A program made the translations under genes and the position numbers. DNA of 64,000 nucleotides from Microcoleus sp. EPA2 (lineage in GTDB: Bacteria > Cyanobacteriota > Cyanobacteriia > Cyanobacteriales > Microcoleaceae), in contig JAHRFD010000023.1 in NCBI GenBank assembly GCA_020882975.1, positions 1 through 64,000 on the forward strand. The letters run 5' to 3'. Numbering within the stretch: position 1 is the stretch's first letter; each line of letters starts with the position of its first letter. The notes under the pieces were generated by a model. The model worked only from the letters and a program-made list of their open reading frames with translations. It was not told the origin of the DNA and did no database searches. Positions 36,569 to 46,131 of the stretch are shown one piece after another.

Positions 36569-36674
36569 AGGTAGTTATTGGTTATTTGCTGTGCGCCGTG
36601 TCTTTGGATGCTTCGATGAAGCTGAGCTGGTGCAGCCAATAACTAATGACTAATGACCAATGACTAATGACTTT

Positions 36675-39600
36675 TCAAGAAGCTATCTGAGTTTTCAAAT
36701 CCAAAGAATTTACAGTAACTTCTTCCAAAACTTCCTGTAGATTCAGAGTTTTTAAATTACAAAGTTGAGGTCTTCCCAAAAAATAACCTTGACCATAATC
36801 AACTCCTAGCTCTTTGAGTTTTTCCATAATTTCTTCATTTTCCACATACTCAGCTATAGTGGTAATTCCCATTACATGAGCAATTTTTGTGATGGATTCC
36901 ACCATGGCAATATCTATTTCATTATTGACAATATTTTTAATGAAATTGCCATCAATTTTAATATAATCAACTGGCAAACTTTTTAGATAAGCAAAGGAAG
37001 ACATCCCGCTACCAAAGTCATCCAAGGCAAACTGACATCCCAGTTTCTTGAGTTTAGAAATTAAACTAGCTGCTTTGCTGAGATTGGCGATCGCCACGGT
37101 CTCTGTAATTTCAAAACAAATGATTTCCGGGGGGATTTGGTGGATGGAAAACTGCTCGTAAATAAATTCAATAAACCGTTCTTCGTTGATGCTAGCACCA
37201 GAAAGGTTAAGAGCATACAGGCTGGCATAGTTACCCATCGATGACCGCAAGTTAGGCATGGCACAACAAGCAGGCAAAGTGGCGATGGGCTGGCTGTGGG
37301 GGCTTTGGTTCTGGGCTAAGGAATTTGGACCAAAAACTTGTGACAAATTGGTAAATAAAGTGCGGAGGACCCAGCGGTCGATCGCGTTCATTAAATTGTA
37401 TCGTTCGGCCGCCGGAATAAACGCCATGGGCGAGACTAACTGACCGCTTTCAAGCTGGAGACGGAGTAGGATTTCGCAGTGTACTCCTGTGGTTTGAGGA
37501 TGTAGCAAATGTACGATCGGCTGAGAATACAAGCAGAAGCGATTGTCTTCTAGGGCTTGATTGATTTGCACTACCCACTGGGTTTCGCCGTGCTGCTTGA
37601 GCAATTCCCGATCGCCCGATCGATAAACCTGCACTCGATGGCGACCTTTATTTTTAGCAGCATAACAAGCAATATCGGCGGCGATCAAAATTCCAGAGGC
37701 CGATGGTGTCTTGTGATTAATGGCAACTAAACCAATACTGACACCAATAGAAAAAGTTTTGTCTAGCCATCCGAACCGGAACCCTTCTATGCAATTTAAG
37801 AGAGATTCTGCTACTTCCAATCCCTTTTCGGCGGAACATTCGTACAGGAGTACGGCAAACTCATCGCCACCGAGACGGGCTAAAATATCGGTTTTGCGGA
37901 TATTATTTTTAAATAGCTGACTGACTTGACGAAGTAATTCATCCCCAGCCATATGGCCGCAGGTGTCGTTGACTATTTTGAAGCGATCGAGATCTAGGTA
38001 CAGCATGACGTGTTCTTGGCCATAACCTAGAGTCCTGTGGAGGGCGTATTCTAACTGGTATTCAAATTCGCGGCGGTTGACTAATTGCGTCAGGGAGTCG
38101 TGAGTTGCTTGCCAAGTTAATTGTCGCGCTTGAGTTCGCACTTGAGTGACGTCTCGGAACACCACGACGGCACCGATGATTTCGCTATCGCTGGCGTGGA
38201 TGGGGGCGACGCAATAGTCGATCGCAAATTCGCGGTTGTTGCGGGCAATTAACAAGCTGTTTTGTCCTTTGTCTACAATTTGACCTTGGGACAAAGCGAT
38301 GTCAGCGATATTGGCGATCGACATCCGGGTAGTTTCGTCAACTATGCTGAGCACCATTGCTAGGGGCAAACCTTTGGCTTCGCAGGTTGACCAACCAGTG
38401 ATTTTTTCAGCGGCGGGGTTGAGGGTGGAAATGTAGCCACTAGCATCTGTGGTAATTACGGCATCGCCGATCGACTGTAAAGTAACTTGAGCGAGTTCTT
38501 TTTCTTGAAAAAATGCTTGTTCCAGCCGCTTGCGATCGCTAATATTGCGCTGTACAGACACCCAGTGTGTCACTTTCCCCGACGCTTCGGCAATGGGTAC
38601 GCTGTTGAGTTCCACCCAATAAGTCGAACCATCTTTGCGGTAGTTAATCAATTCCAAACGCAGAGGTTCGCGGCGAGAGAAAGCGCGGCGAATTTTGGCT
38701 ACTTGGGCTGGGTCGCTTTCTGGGCCACGCAAGCAACTGGGCGTTTGTCCGATGATTTCTGTGGGTAGATAGCCCGTCATTTGGGTAAAAGCTTCGTTGG
38801 TGTAGATGATGGTGGGGTCAGAGATATCGCTGTGTCCGGCATCCATAATCACGATCGCGTCGTTAGCGTTGACTACTGCTGATTCTAAAAGATGTAGCCT
38901 GGCCTCGGCTTTGACGCGGGTGGCGATTTCGTTTTCTAGTTGGGCGTTGGTTAAGCTGAGGGAGGCGATGGCTTTTTGCAATTTGTGAGTTTGTGCTTGG
39001 ACTGAATCGTGGAGCACATCGATCGCCCCTGACATTTCCATTGGGTCTAGTGCTCGGAGTAAACTACTTTGGGTAACTATGCCTTGAAGTTCTCCCTGTT
39101 CTCCGGTGACAACCAACCTACGGACTAAGCGTTGCTGCATTTCCCGATGAGCTACCCACAGGGAGTCTTCTGGTTTGAGACAAAACAAGGGGGTACTCAT
39201 GACTGTTTGGGCGATCGTTTGGGATAAATCTATTTCTAGGGCTTGAAATTCTACCATATCCCGTTCTGTGACGATGCCTACGGGAATTGGCAATTCCCAA
39301 TTTCTAGATAATTCTGTTTCTGTAATGACGACGCAGCTAACACGGTGTTGGGCCATCAACTCCGCTAAACTCATCACTGAAGCAGTTACCGGGGCTTGAA
39401 TGACTTGAGTTGTCATTACTTCTTGGACTTGGGACATTTTTAAGATATTTGCCGGTTGCAACATGGCTTGGCGAATGCTTTCGGGGGTAATTACTCCTAA
39501 AAGTTGACCGTCATTGTCTAATATGGGTAAATGCTGAATTTTGTATTGACGAAGCAAAATTAGGGCGCTGAAAATGTCTTGAGCTTCGGATTTTGTCAGA

Positions 39601-40001
39601 GTTGCTATGGGCTGTTTCATTACTTCGGCGATGGTGACAGCTTTTAAGTTTTTGCCTGAAGCAATCAAATCTACCAGGTCTCTCTCAGTAAATAGTCCTT
39701 GCAATGGAGAAATGCGATCGGCATCCCAAGAGCAAGTTTCTTTCAATTTGTCCACGACAAAGACGCAGCCACTTCTGGTATCTCGGAGTGGGTCTGCGGG
39801 TGTGAGGGGATTGGTAATTTCTGTTAGTTGGTGGTAAATACTTGTGGGTGGAATTTGTGTTTGGCGGGGACAACTTTCGCGTAGTTGACCCATGAGGGTA
39901 ATTACTTCTGCTAATGGGGTATTTGGCGCAACTGTCAAGGGGCTGCGGTCAATTACTTGGTCTAAGGTTGGTAGATACTTGGAGGAATGGTTTTTTATCA
40001 T
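36675..40001 (-). CDS. CBS-PAS-PAS-GGDEF-EAL signalling protein
   Basis: 1108 residues, soluble. Four CBS motifs form two pairs (about 10-330), then a coil (about 340-375), PAS 1 (about 375-495), PAS 2 (about 500-625), GGDEF (about 635-800, intact RLGGDEFAVLLYE near 710) and EAL (about 820-1090). The EAL signature reads CEILLRL, so the catalytic Glu is present with Ile in place of Ala; DDFGSG (near 993) and KIDGNFI are intact. It can thus in principle make and degrade cyclic di-GMP, gated by a nucleotide (CBS) and by PAS ligands. Transcribed alone. Confidence 0.93.
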   Translation of the reverse strand: MIKNHSSKYLPTLDQVIDRSPLTVAPNTPLAEVITLMGQLRESCPRQTQIPPTSIYHQLTEITNPLTPADPLRDTRSGCVFVVDKLKETCSWDADRISPLQGLFTERDLVDLIASGKNLKAVTIAEVMKQPIATLTKSEAQDIFSALILLRQYKIQHLPILDNDGQLLGVITPESIRQAMLQPANILKMSQVQEVMTTQVIQAPVTASVMSLAELMAQHRVSCVVITETELSRNWELPIPVGIVTERDMVEFQALEIDLSQTIAQTVMSTPLFCLKPEDSLWVAHREMQQRLVRRLVVTGEQGELQGIVTQSSLLRALDPMEMSGAIDVLHDSVQAQTHKLQKAIASLSLTNAQLENEIATRVKAEARLHLLESAVVNANDAIVIMDAGHSDISDPTIIYTNEAFTQMTGYLPTEIIGQTPSCLRGPESDPAQVAKIRRAFSRREPLRLELINYRKDGSTYWVELNSVPIAEASGKVTHWVSVQRNISDRKRLEQAFFQEKELAQVTLQSIGDAVITTDASGYISTLNPAAEKITGWSTCEAKGLPLAMVLSIVDETTRMSIANIADIALSQGQIVDKGQNSLLIARNNREFAIDYCVAPIHASDSEIIGAVVVFRDVTQVRTQARQLTWQATHDSLTQLVNRREFEYQLEYALHRTLGYGQEHVMLYLDLDRFKIVNDTCGHMAGDELLRQVSQLFKNNIRKTDILARLGGDEFAVLLYECSAEKGLEVAESLLNCIEGFRFGWLDKTFSIGVSIGLVAINHKTPSASGILIAADIACYAAKNKGRHRVQVYRSGDRELLKQHGETQWVVQINQALEDNRFCLYSQPIVHLLHPQTTGVHCEILLRLQLESGQLVSPMAFIPAAERYNLMNAIDRWVLRTLFTNLSQVFGPNSLAQNQSPHSQPIATLPACCAMPNLRSSMGNYASLYALNLSGASINEERFIEFIYEQFSIHQIPPEIICFEITETVAIANLSKAASLISKLKKLGCQFALDDFGSGMSSFAYLKSLPVDYIKIDGNFIKNIVNNEIDIAMVESITKIAHVMGITTIAEYVENEEIMEKLKELGVDYGQGYFLGRPQLCNLKTLNLQEVLEEVTVNSLDLKTQIAS

Positions 40002-40833
40002 ATTTAATTTTTGGCGATCGCCTGGAATTTAGGACTTTTGAGCAAGGCACTGCTGGCGAGTTCTTACCCCAGTAGTATCTAGATGGTTTCACGGTGGCTA
40101 GCTTTGGTTGAGTTAGACTCATTAACCCCATTTTTTTGTCGGAAAAATTAGAGGTTTAGCTGCGATCGATCTAGGAATCAACAGGGTTGGGGGGAGCAAG
40201 TGCCTAACTTTTAACTAATTAAAATTTGTTGTTAAACATTCATCTGCGGGATGTGGTTGAGCTGTGGCTAGTTTCCTGCTGGTGGCACAACTGCGATCGC
40301 AGGGGAAGTTTCTTGCTATATCTATGAAATTAAGAGTGTATCTTTTTTATGTACCAAAGGAGCGGGTTGGGATGGTCATGAGTTTAATTTTACCTACCAC
40401 TGGCTTTGGGATATCGAAACAGCACCTAGGATACTGCTCTTACCAACTGTAATTGGTTTTTACAGAATTTGTTAGGGTCGATCGCGCGATCGGATGTGAA
40501 AGTTAACAAAAACATTAAGTCTTTAATATCCCATCTTTCCTCACCACTCATATCTATCTGTAGAAAGACGCAAATGTTACTTGCATTCGTTAATATTGGA
40601 GGTGTTACTACTGAAATTCATACCCGATCGAATTTCATATTGTTAAGTTTTGTAGTGTTAAATTTTGCGAAGATTGCGGTACTGACTAGAGGGCGATCGC
40701 CCATCGCGCATCGGGTTCCATGTCACATCCGGGCTGTGTACTCGATCGCAACTTGCAAAAACCACTGTGGTAAAATAGTAGCTATAAACAAAAAAAACTT
40801 ATAAATCTAAAATCGTCCCAGGAGACATACATT
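40002..40833. other. Intergenic region, no recognisable gene
   Basis: 832 bases between the divergent GGDEF-EAL and pentapeptide genes. Several short open frames exist but none has a family resemblance, ribosome-binding site or codon pattern supporting it. HIP1-like GCGATCGC sites occur near 40295 and 40695. Promoters of both flanking genes must lie here. Confidence 0.5.
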
Positions 40834-41274
40834 ATGAAACTGAATCTGTTAGCTGCTACTCTCTTAGTTACTCCCCTACTGTTGGTAAGTCCTGCTCGTG
40901 CCGATCGGACTTCTGATGTCGAGCAGTTACTATCGACAGGGAAGTGTTTTCAGTGCGACTTGTCAGGAGCTGATTTAAGACAAGCCCATTTAATTGGTGC
41001 TGATTTGAGAGAAGCAAATTTGGCAGGAGCAAATCTATCTGAGGCGAACCTCGAAGGCGCTGACTTGACTGGTGCTAACTTGACTGGCGCTAACTTAACA
41101 TCAGTTTTTCTGACGAATGCTAGTTTAAATGGTGCAGACCTTGATCGGGCAAATTTGACCGCCGCTATCATTAACACCGCAGATGTATCCGGCGCATCAA
41201 TGGAAGATATGACGATCACTGATGCCAAAATCTACAATACCCAAATCGGTGTTGGTGGTAGCTACGATGAGTAA
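40834..41274 (+). CDS. Exported pentapeptide-repeat protein
   Basis: 146 residues. A signal peptide ([23 protein letters not shown]) is followed by a short linker with CFQC and about 14 A(D/N)Lxx repeats (residues 45-130) that would fold as a right-handed beta-helix. AGGAGA precedes the ATG. It is periplasmic or thylakoid-lumenal. Function unknown; members of this class are numerous in cyanobacteria. Confidence 0.88.
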   Translation: MKLNLLAATLLVTPLLLVSPARADRTSDVEQLLSTGKCFQCDLSGADLRQAHLIGADLREANLAGANLSEANLEGADLTGANLTGANLTSVFLTNASLNGADLDRANLTAAIINTADVSGASMEDMTITDAKIYNTQIGVGGSYDE

Positions 41275-41308
41275 TTGACTTGTAAACTCATAACCCCCAA
41301 ATTTCCGT

Positions 41309-41345
41309 TAAAAAACCCGATTTCTATTCAGAAATCGGGTTTTTA
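41309..41345 (+). terminator. Terminator after the pentapeptide gene
   Basis: The stem AAAACCCGATTTCT/AGAAATCGGGTTTT (41312-41325 and 41331-41344) has a 5-base loop and a T-run. It works in both directions by symmetry, serving also the convergent crtH. The arms resemble the AAACCGGGTTTCT repeat at 2183. Confidence 0.75.
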
Positions 41346-41405
41346 GTTGATTGGTCAAGTTCTGAGTGAGAAATGAATCGGGAAACCTGTGTTACGACGC
41401 TTCTC

Positions 41406-42950
41406 CTACAAGCCCAAATCCACCGCAATACGATGGGCACAAGCAAACCCCGAAAACGCCACAGCATTTAAACCTTGTCCCGGAAAGGTACTATCACCCA
41501 CACAATACAAACCGGGCATAGAAGTTCGATTAAACGGCATTCCCAACAAACCCATTAACTTTTGTTTCGGAATGGGTCCATAGGTGCCATCTTCCCTATT
41601 CAAAAAACGACGGTGCGATCGGGCTGTGCCAACTTCCATATAATCCAAACCGGCATCTAAACCGGGAAAAATCTGCTCTAGGCGATCGATAATTCGACCT
41701 GCTGCGACTTCTTTTTTATCTTCATATTCCTGCTGCGAAAGCCCTTCCCACTCTTCTATCCAACTGGAAGTAAAAGCATGAACAATGTGATAGCCCTCTG
41801 GCGCTAAACTTGGGTCTAACAGCGTAGGAATTGATACCAACACAGTTCCCTCCGGTGCTTCCATTTTCTCCCAATCTTCTAACAAAATGTGATGACAAGC
41901 CGTACCAGGAGCGATTACATCTGCTGCCACTCCCAAGTGTAAACTCAAGAAACTGGGAGCTTTTTGATAGCGCTGTTGCCATTTCTTCTCGCTAGGTGGC
42001 ATCTCTGTTGCGGGTAACAATTTCTCAAAAGTATCCCACCGCGTCGCATTAGAAACTATGCGCTTAGCCCGATAAACTTCGCCGCTTGCCAACTCAACTC
42101 CGACAGCGCGACCTTTTTCTGTAATAATTTTCGTTACTTTAGCTTTGTATTGAATTTGCCCACCACACTGTTCTAATCCTGCGACTAATTTTTGGGCGAT
42201 TTGACCGACTCCGCCTTTGGGATAATTAATTCCGCCGTAATGTCTATCGGAAAATACCATTCCGGCATTAATCATGGGTGTCAAGTCGGCGGGTACTACA
42301 GACCAGTAGTAGCATTCCATATCAATGAATTTCAACAGCACGGGGTCTTTAATGTAGCGCCTTGCTATGTCGCCAGTATTTTGAGGTAGATATTTGACTA
42401 ATCCTAAACACGCAAAAGGATTTTGGAAAAAGACTCGCATTAAATATCCCGGTTCTTCGAGGGACAGTAATTCCATCGCGTTGAGACAGTTGAATACTTT
42501 CCAGCATTCGCCGTAAAATTTGGTAATCCCTGCCTTTTCTTGGGGGAATCTGTCAATTAATTCTTGCAAATATTTCTTATAAGACTGGGGAACCTGAAGG
42601 TCGAGACCTGCGGGTAGGTGATAGTGAAGTTGGATGGGATCGGGAATGGTTTCGAGGCTGACATTGACGGCTGCTAGGGCGCGGGTGAGCAGGTTGGTCG
42701 TGCCACGGTCTCCGAAGCCAAAAATCATGGAGGCGCCGACATCAAATCTGTAGCCTTCGCGATCGAAATATCCAGCACTACCTCCGGGAATCAGGTAGCT
42801 TTCGAGGACGAGAACTTTAGCTTTCTTCGCGGCTAGCTGAGTTGCAGTCACGAGTCCGCCAATGCCAGAACCAATGACTATCACGTCAAACTCTTGTGCT
42901 GTCGGGCGGCTGTTGGCAGAAAATAACTGGGATTGGGTAGGAGCAGGCAT
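41406..42950 (-). CDS. crtH: Carotenoid isomerase (prolycopene isomerase)
   Basis: 514 residues. It isomerises tetra-cis-lycopene to all-trans-lycopene in carotenoid synthesis. An N-terminal FAD-binding dinucleotide fold ([19 protein letters not shown]) is followed by [24 protein letters not shown] and the C-terminal [20 protein letters not shown], typical of CrtH/CRTISO rather than phytoene desaturase. Transcribed alone, convergent with the pentapeptide gene. Confidence 0.93.
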   Translation of the reverse strand: MPAPTQSQLFSANSRPTAQEFDVIVIGSGIGGLVTATQLAAKKAKVLVLESYLIPGGSAGYFDREGYRFDVGASMIFGFGDRGTTNLLTRALAAVNVSLETIPDPIQLHYHLPAGLDLQVPQSYKKYLQELIDRFPQEKAGITKFYGECWKVFNCLNAMELLSLEEPGYLMRVFFQNPFACLGLVKYLPQNTGDIARRYIKDPVLLKFIDMECYYWSVVPADLTPMINAGMVFSDRHYGGINYPKGGVGQIAQKLVAGLEQCGGQIQYKAKVTKIITEKGRAVGVELASGEVYRAKRIVSNATRWDTFEKLLPATEMPPSEKKWQQRYQKAPSFLSLHLGVAADVIAPGTACHHILLEDWEKMEAPEGTVLVSIPTLLDPSLAPEGYHIVHAFTSSWIEEWEGLSQQEYEDKKEVAAGRIIDRLEQIFPGLDAGLDYMEVGTARSHRRFLNREDGTYGPIPKQKLMGLLGMPFNRTSMPGLYCVGDSTFPGQGLNAVAFSGFACAHRIAVDLGL

Positions 42951-43369
42951 TAGGTTAAAAATCTTAATATTTTTATAATTTTACAGTCGATCGCCCCACA
43001 AGGAAGAATGAAGAAGCAAGAGGGACACGACGGTTTAATTTTTCCTAGGGGGCAGGGGTTAGTGCTAATGGACTTCGCTGTTGCTGCTCCTGGCCCCAAT
43101 GCCAAAAAAAATGCGGGAACAGTCTACCATTGCCGACTGCCCCCGTCTGCATATCCTTTGAGAGGAGAACACTAAAAATCAATATAGCCTTATTGCTAAA
43201 ATATGTCAATACTCTTGATAAAAATGTTCAATAAGTTGAGAAAATTTGAGTGTGCCAGGGACTCTAAGGGACGGCTTGTATAGACTTCAGGGGTATGATA
43301 AGTTGACAGAGCAAGCGATCGCGCGATCGACCGCACCGCCAAAAACTTCAAAATCCCCCAAATTTTCCA
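42951..43369. other. Intergenic region, divergent promoters
   Basis: 419 bases between crtH (minus) and upp (plus). No gene recognised. It includes GCGATCGCGCGATCGACCG near 43315, overlapping HIP1-type sites 55 bases from the upp start. Confidence 0.4.
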
Positions 43370-44020
43370 ATGTCCCTGCAACTCCGCGTTTACGTTCCTC
43401 CGCATCCGTTAATTAAGCACTGGCTAGCAGTCGCCCGCGACTCCGGCACCCCATCGGTACTTTTTCGTTCTGCAATGACAGAATTGGGTAGATGGCTAGC
43501 CTACGAAGCAATTCGAGATTGGTTGCCGACAGTGGAAACGACGGTACAGACACCTTTGGGCGAATGTCCGGCGACGTTTATCAATCCGCAAGCTCCCTTA
43601 TGCGTGGTCCCAATTTTGCGGGCGGGGCTCTCACTGCTGGAAGGAATTCAGACGGTAGTGCCGCTGGCTTCGGTGTACCACCTCGGTATGGTAAGGAATG
43701 AGGAGACACTAGAAGCAAGTTGTTATTTAAACAAGTTGCCGGCGCAGTTTAACCCCCAAACGCGGGTGATTATTAGCGAGCCGATGCTGGCTACGGGTGG
43801 GACGATTATGGCGACGATGCAGGAATTGATTTCACGGGGAGTCGATCCGAGCTTGATTCGGATTATTTCTGTGGTGGCGGCTCCTCCGGCTTTGCATAAA
43901 CTGAGTGCTGAGTATCCGACTTTGAATATCTACACGGCGACGATCGACGAAATAGTCAACGAGCAGGGCTTTATTGTACCTGGGTTGGGCGATGCGGGCG
44001 ATCGAACTTACGGCACTTAG
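43370..44020 (+). CDS. upp: Uracil phosphoribosyltransferase
   Basis: 216 residues; makes UMP from uracil and PRPP. The PRPP loop is EPMLATGGTIMA (Glu in place of the usual first Asp), uracil-binding residues lie in FIVPGLGDAGDRTYGT, and VVPILRAGLSLLEG is conserved. It is a stand-alone salvage gene. Confidence 0.94.
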   Translation: MSLQLRVYVPPHPLIKHWLAVARDSGTPSVLFRSAMTELGRWLAYEAIRDWLPTVETTVQTPLGECPATFINPQAPLCVVPILRAGLSLLEGIQTVVPLASVYHLGMVRNEETLEASCYLNKLPAQFNPQTRVIISEPMLATGGTIMATMQELISRGVDPSLIRIISVVAAPPALHKLSAEYPTLNIYTATIDEIVNEQGFIVPGLGDAGDRTYGT

Positions 44021-44075
44021 CCAGGGAGTAAGTTGGTTCAGAAATTAGTTTCTGAAGTCTGTAAAAAAAAGATGA

Positions 44076-44098
44076 CCCTGCTTTGTTAAAAAGCAGGG
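44076..44098. terminator. Hairpin after upp
   Basis: CCCTGCTTT and AAGCAGGG form an 8-9 pair stem. The plus strand lacks a T-run after it, while eight A lie before it, so it would terminate better on the minus strand. Its role after upp is uncertain. Confidence 0.35.
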
Positions 44099-44154
44099 AG
44101 TCAAAGTTAAGATCAAAATTAACTAATACATAACCTTTAGCAAAATTATTGCCC

Positions 44155-44622
44155 GTGAAACTTGATTCTGTCCCGCCAAATGTGTCTGCTTCTGAGTCAG
44201 CAACTCTCAATGCAGATTTGTCACCACAGTTAGAAATCAAACTGACAAGCAATCCTGAGATTGCTCTCAAACTCACTCCCGAACCTGCGGATTGTTCCCT
44301 GAGTTCAACTTCTGATTTATGTCCAGAATCAAAGGGACTGACTCAGAAGCACTGGGCAATTTTTGCTTCTACTTTTGTAACTATTTTTTTGGCAGAAGTT
44401 GGAGACAAAACCCAAATTGCTGTTTTGTTAATGACTGCTGAATCTCATAATCCTTGGATCGTTTTTGCCGGTGCTGGTTCAGCTTTGGTAGCAACGAGTT
44501 TGTTGGGTGTGTTGCTGGGTAGATGGCTAGCAAGTCGGATCGATCCAAGAACTTTGGACAGATTAGCCGGAGGGATTTTGCTAGGAATTTCAGCTATCTT
44601 GCTGTGGGAAGTGATTAGTTAA
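44155..44622 (+). CDS. GDT1/TMEM165 (UPF0016) family membrane protein, N-half
   Basis: About 155 residues. A Ser/Thr/Glu-rich hydrophilic stretch of about 60 residues precedes three membrane helices with the family motif EVGDKTQIAVLLM in the first. Start GTG at 44155 or TTG at 44149; no clear ribosome-binding site. GDT1 proteins move Mn2+ or Ca2+ and need two copies of the E-x-G-D-(K/R)-(T/S) motif; the second is in the next gene, 36 bases on. In Synechocystis the family member Mnx exports Mn2+. Confidence 0.85.
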   Translation: MKLDSVPPNVSASESATLNADLSPQLEIKLTSNPEIALKLTPEPADCSLSSTSDLCPESKGLTQKHWAIFASTFVTIFLAEVGDKTQIAVLLMTAESHNPWIVFAGAGSALVATSLLGVLLGRWLASRIDPRTLDRLAGGILLGISAILLWEVIS

Positions 44623-44658
44623 TTGTCTGTTATCAGAAACTAGATTTAGTGAAAATAC

Positions 44659-44964
44659 ATGGATTGGCAACTTTTAGGAATTAGTTTTGTTACTGTGTTT
44701 TTGTCGGAATTGGGAGACAAAAGTCAGGTAGCTGCGATCGCCCTTGGTAGCAGTTGTGAATCGCCACGGGCTGTGTTTTTCGGCACAGCCTCGGCGCTGT
44801 TGTTGGCGAGTTTTCTCGGTGTTGTGGTGGGTCAAGGTACGGCTGAGGTGTTGCCGGCAAACTGGGTAAAGGGGATGGCGGCGATCGGATTTGCGGTGAT
44901 GGGCTTGCGTTTGCTGTGGCCGAAAGCCCAGATACCAGAAGCATCGGAGAGACTGGGTGATTGA
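44659..44964 (+). CDS. GDT1/TMEM165 (UPF0016) family membrane protein, C-half
   Basis: 101 residues with three membrane helices and the second family motif ELGDKSQVAAIAL. It closely parallels the preceding protein (SFVTVFLSELGDKSQ versus TFVTIFLAEVGDKTQ), so the pair probably forms a heterodimeric cation exporter, likely for Mn2+ (family knowledge). Start ATG at 44659. Confidence 0.88.
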   Translation: MDWQLLGISFVTVFLSELGDKSQVAAIALGSSCESPRAVFFGTASALLLASFLGVVVGQGTAEVLPANWVKGMAAIGFAVMGLRLLWPKAQIPEASERLGD

Positions 44965-45052
44965 TAAGTAGAAGATCGATGTGAAGAAGGAAGAAGACTT
45001 ATGCAGTCAGCTTTTCTGTCATACCAATTTAATGTGAAGTTGCACATATTCC

Positions 45053-45133
45053 GATCCCCCTAAATCCCCCTTAAGAAGGGGGACTTTGATTGGACTCTTG
45101 TCCCCCCCTTCTTAAGGGGGGTTAGGGGGGATC
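45053..45133. repeat. 81-bp hairpin repeat, GATCCCCC...GGGGGATC
   Basis: The arms GATCCCCCTAAATCCCCCTT and AAGGGGGGTTAGGGGGGATC pair with few mismatches, with further CCCTTCTT/AAGAAGGG pairing within. This type is widespread between genes of cyanobacteria. Only one full copy lies in this window. Confidence 0.85.
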
Positions 45134-45195
45134 GAATTCTATGCAGCTTCATAAAAAATTGATATCATCCGTATTTTACGTTTAATTAAGTGGAT

Positions 45196-45290
45196 TTACT
45201 ATCAATTCCGGTTGTATCGGAATAATTTAACCGCGAAGGCGCTCTTGACGCGAAGTTCGAGAAGAGAGAGTTTAATACAGGACGATGAAG
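45196..45290. repeat. Dispersed repeat, copy in opposite orientation to 36205-36295
   Basis: Starts TCAATTCCGGTTGTATCGGA, then TTTAACCGCGAAGGCGC, then CGCGAAGTTCGAGAAGAGAG. It is the reverse complement of the stretch upstream of sipA. Confidence 0.75.
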
Positions 45291-45310
45291 GGAGGATTTT
45301 ATATCGCTAC

Positions 45311-45340
45311 TACAAAAACAAAGTCCGCCTAGGCGGACTC
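45311..45340 (-). terminator. Terminator of the membrane-protein gene at 45388
   Basis: AGTCCGCCTAGGCGGACT is a perfect 18-base palindrome followed on the minus strand by TTGTTTTTG. Confidence 0.7.
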
Positions 45341-45387
45341 ATAAATCAGGAATTAATTCGTGACTGCAAACCACATTTTATTGTCGA

Positions 45388-45885
45388 TTAAGCGTCATAA
45401 CACCAACTCAGCAGGGCGGCGCCGATAGCCAACTTGACTGCTTCCAAAGCGAAATAGCCTTTGTGCAGTAGATTCATGCTGGTGGGGACTTCTGCGGAAT
45501 CGAACAGATTTAGCTGCATTCCCAAGGCGCTCATTTGTGGTGTCAGAGCGTAGGTGTCAATCAGGGCGATCGCCAGAAGTACCAAAGATAAGATAATTGC
45601 TGTGCGGCTTTGCTTGCCCAAATCACTAGATAAATTGCTCAAAACCATCAAACCAGTCATCGCCAAAGCTGCACAAATTAACTCTACGCGATTAAATCCC
45701 CAGAACATTAAGTTTCCGGCTGTGGCAAATTCGGGAGATGTCATCATTCCAGAGACGTAAAGGCTGGGCATGATTACTAAATCGATAATCAGGCTGCCAC
45801 TGAGCCAGAAAATTAATGCCACCATCACAATTGCTTGCCAGCGAGGTCTGATAGATTCTACTCTTGATGTATTAATAGCTGTCAT
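45388..45885 (-). CDS. Four-helix membrane protein of unknown function
   Basis: 165 residues with four predicted membrane helices (about 17-40, 60-85, 93-113 and 142-162). The LIDLVIMPSLY segment with an Asp in helix 1 and LTPQM in the loop recall DUF4149/SURF4-like small membrane proteins, but I do not place it firmly. A terminator follows; it is divergent from the MFS gene. Confidence 0.75.
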   Translation of the reverse strand: MTAINTSRVESIRPRWQAIVMVALIFWLSGSLIIDLVIMPSLYVSGMMTSPEFATAGNLMFWGFNRVELICAALAMTGLMVLSNLSSDLGKQSRTAIILSLVLLAIALIDTYALTPQMSALGMQLNLFDSAEVPTSMNLLHKGYFALEAVKLAIGAALLSWCYDA

Positions 45886-46131
45886 AATCTGAACCTCTAA
45901 AATTTTTTCTGTCTCTTTTTAGAGCTTAACCAATTTTTTCCTAAAATCGTGTTAAGTATTTTGAATTTAATGCTAACTTTTGTGTAATTGAGTAATAATT
46001 TCTATTGAAAGTTCGTATTTGTAATGTACGCTTGGACACACTTACAAATAGGTTTCTGCGTCCAGGATTGTAGAATCTCAAACCTAAAATATCAAATCTC
46101 AAACCTCAAATCGCCTCACGCCTGGACTTTA

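Larger units (their letters stand above)
44965..45387. other. Intergenic region made of repeats
   Basis: 423 bases holding a long hairpin repeat (45053-45133), a dispersed repeat (45196-45290) and a terminator palindrome (45322-45339). No gene. Confidence 0.7.

Noticed and set aside
37400-38900. LOV-type photosensor in the PAS 1 domain (Cys in GQTPSCLRG)
   Set aside because: The Cys is not at the flavin-adduct position of the GxNCRFLQ motif; it is shifted by two residues, so a LOV function is not supported.
40264-40804. Plus-strand frames upstream of the pentapeptide gene
   Set aside because: No conserved motif, poor starts, and no continuity with neighbours; treated as spacer.
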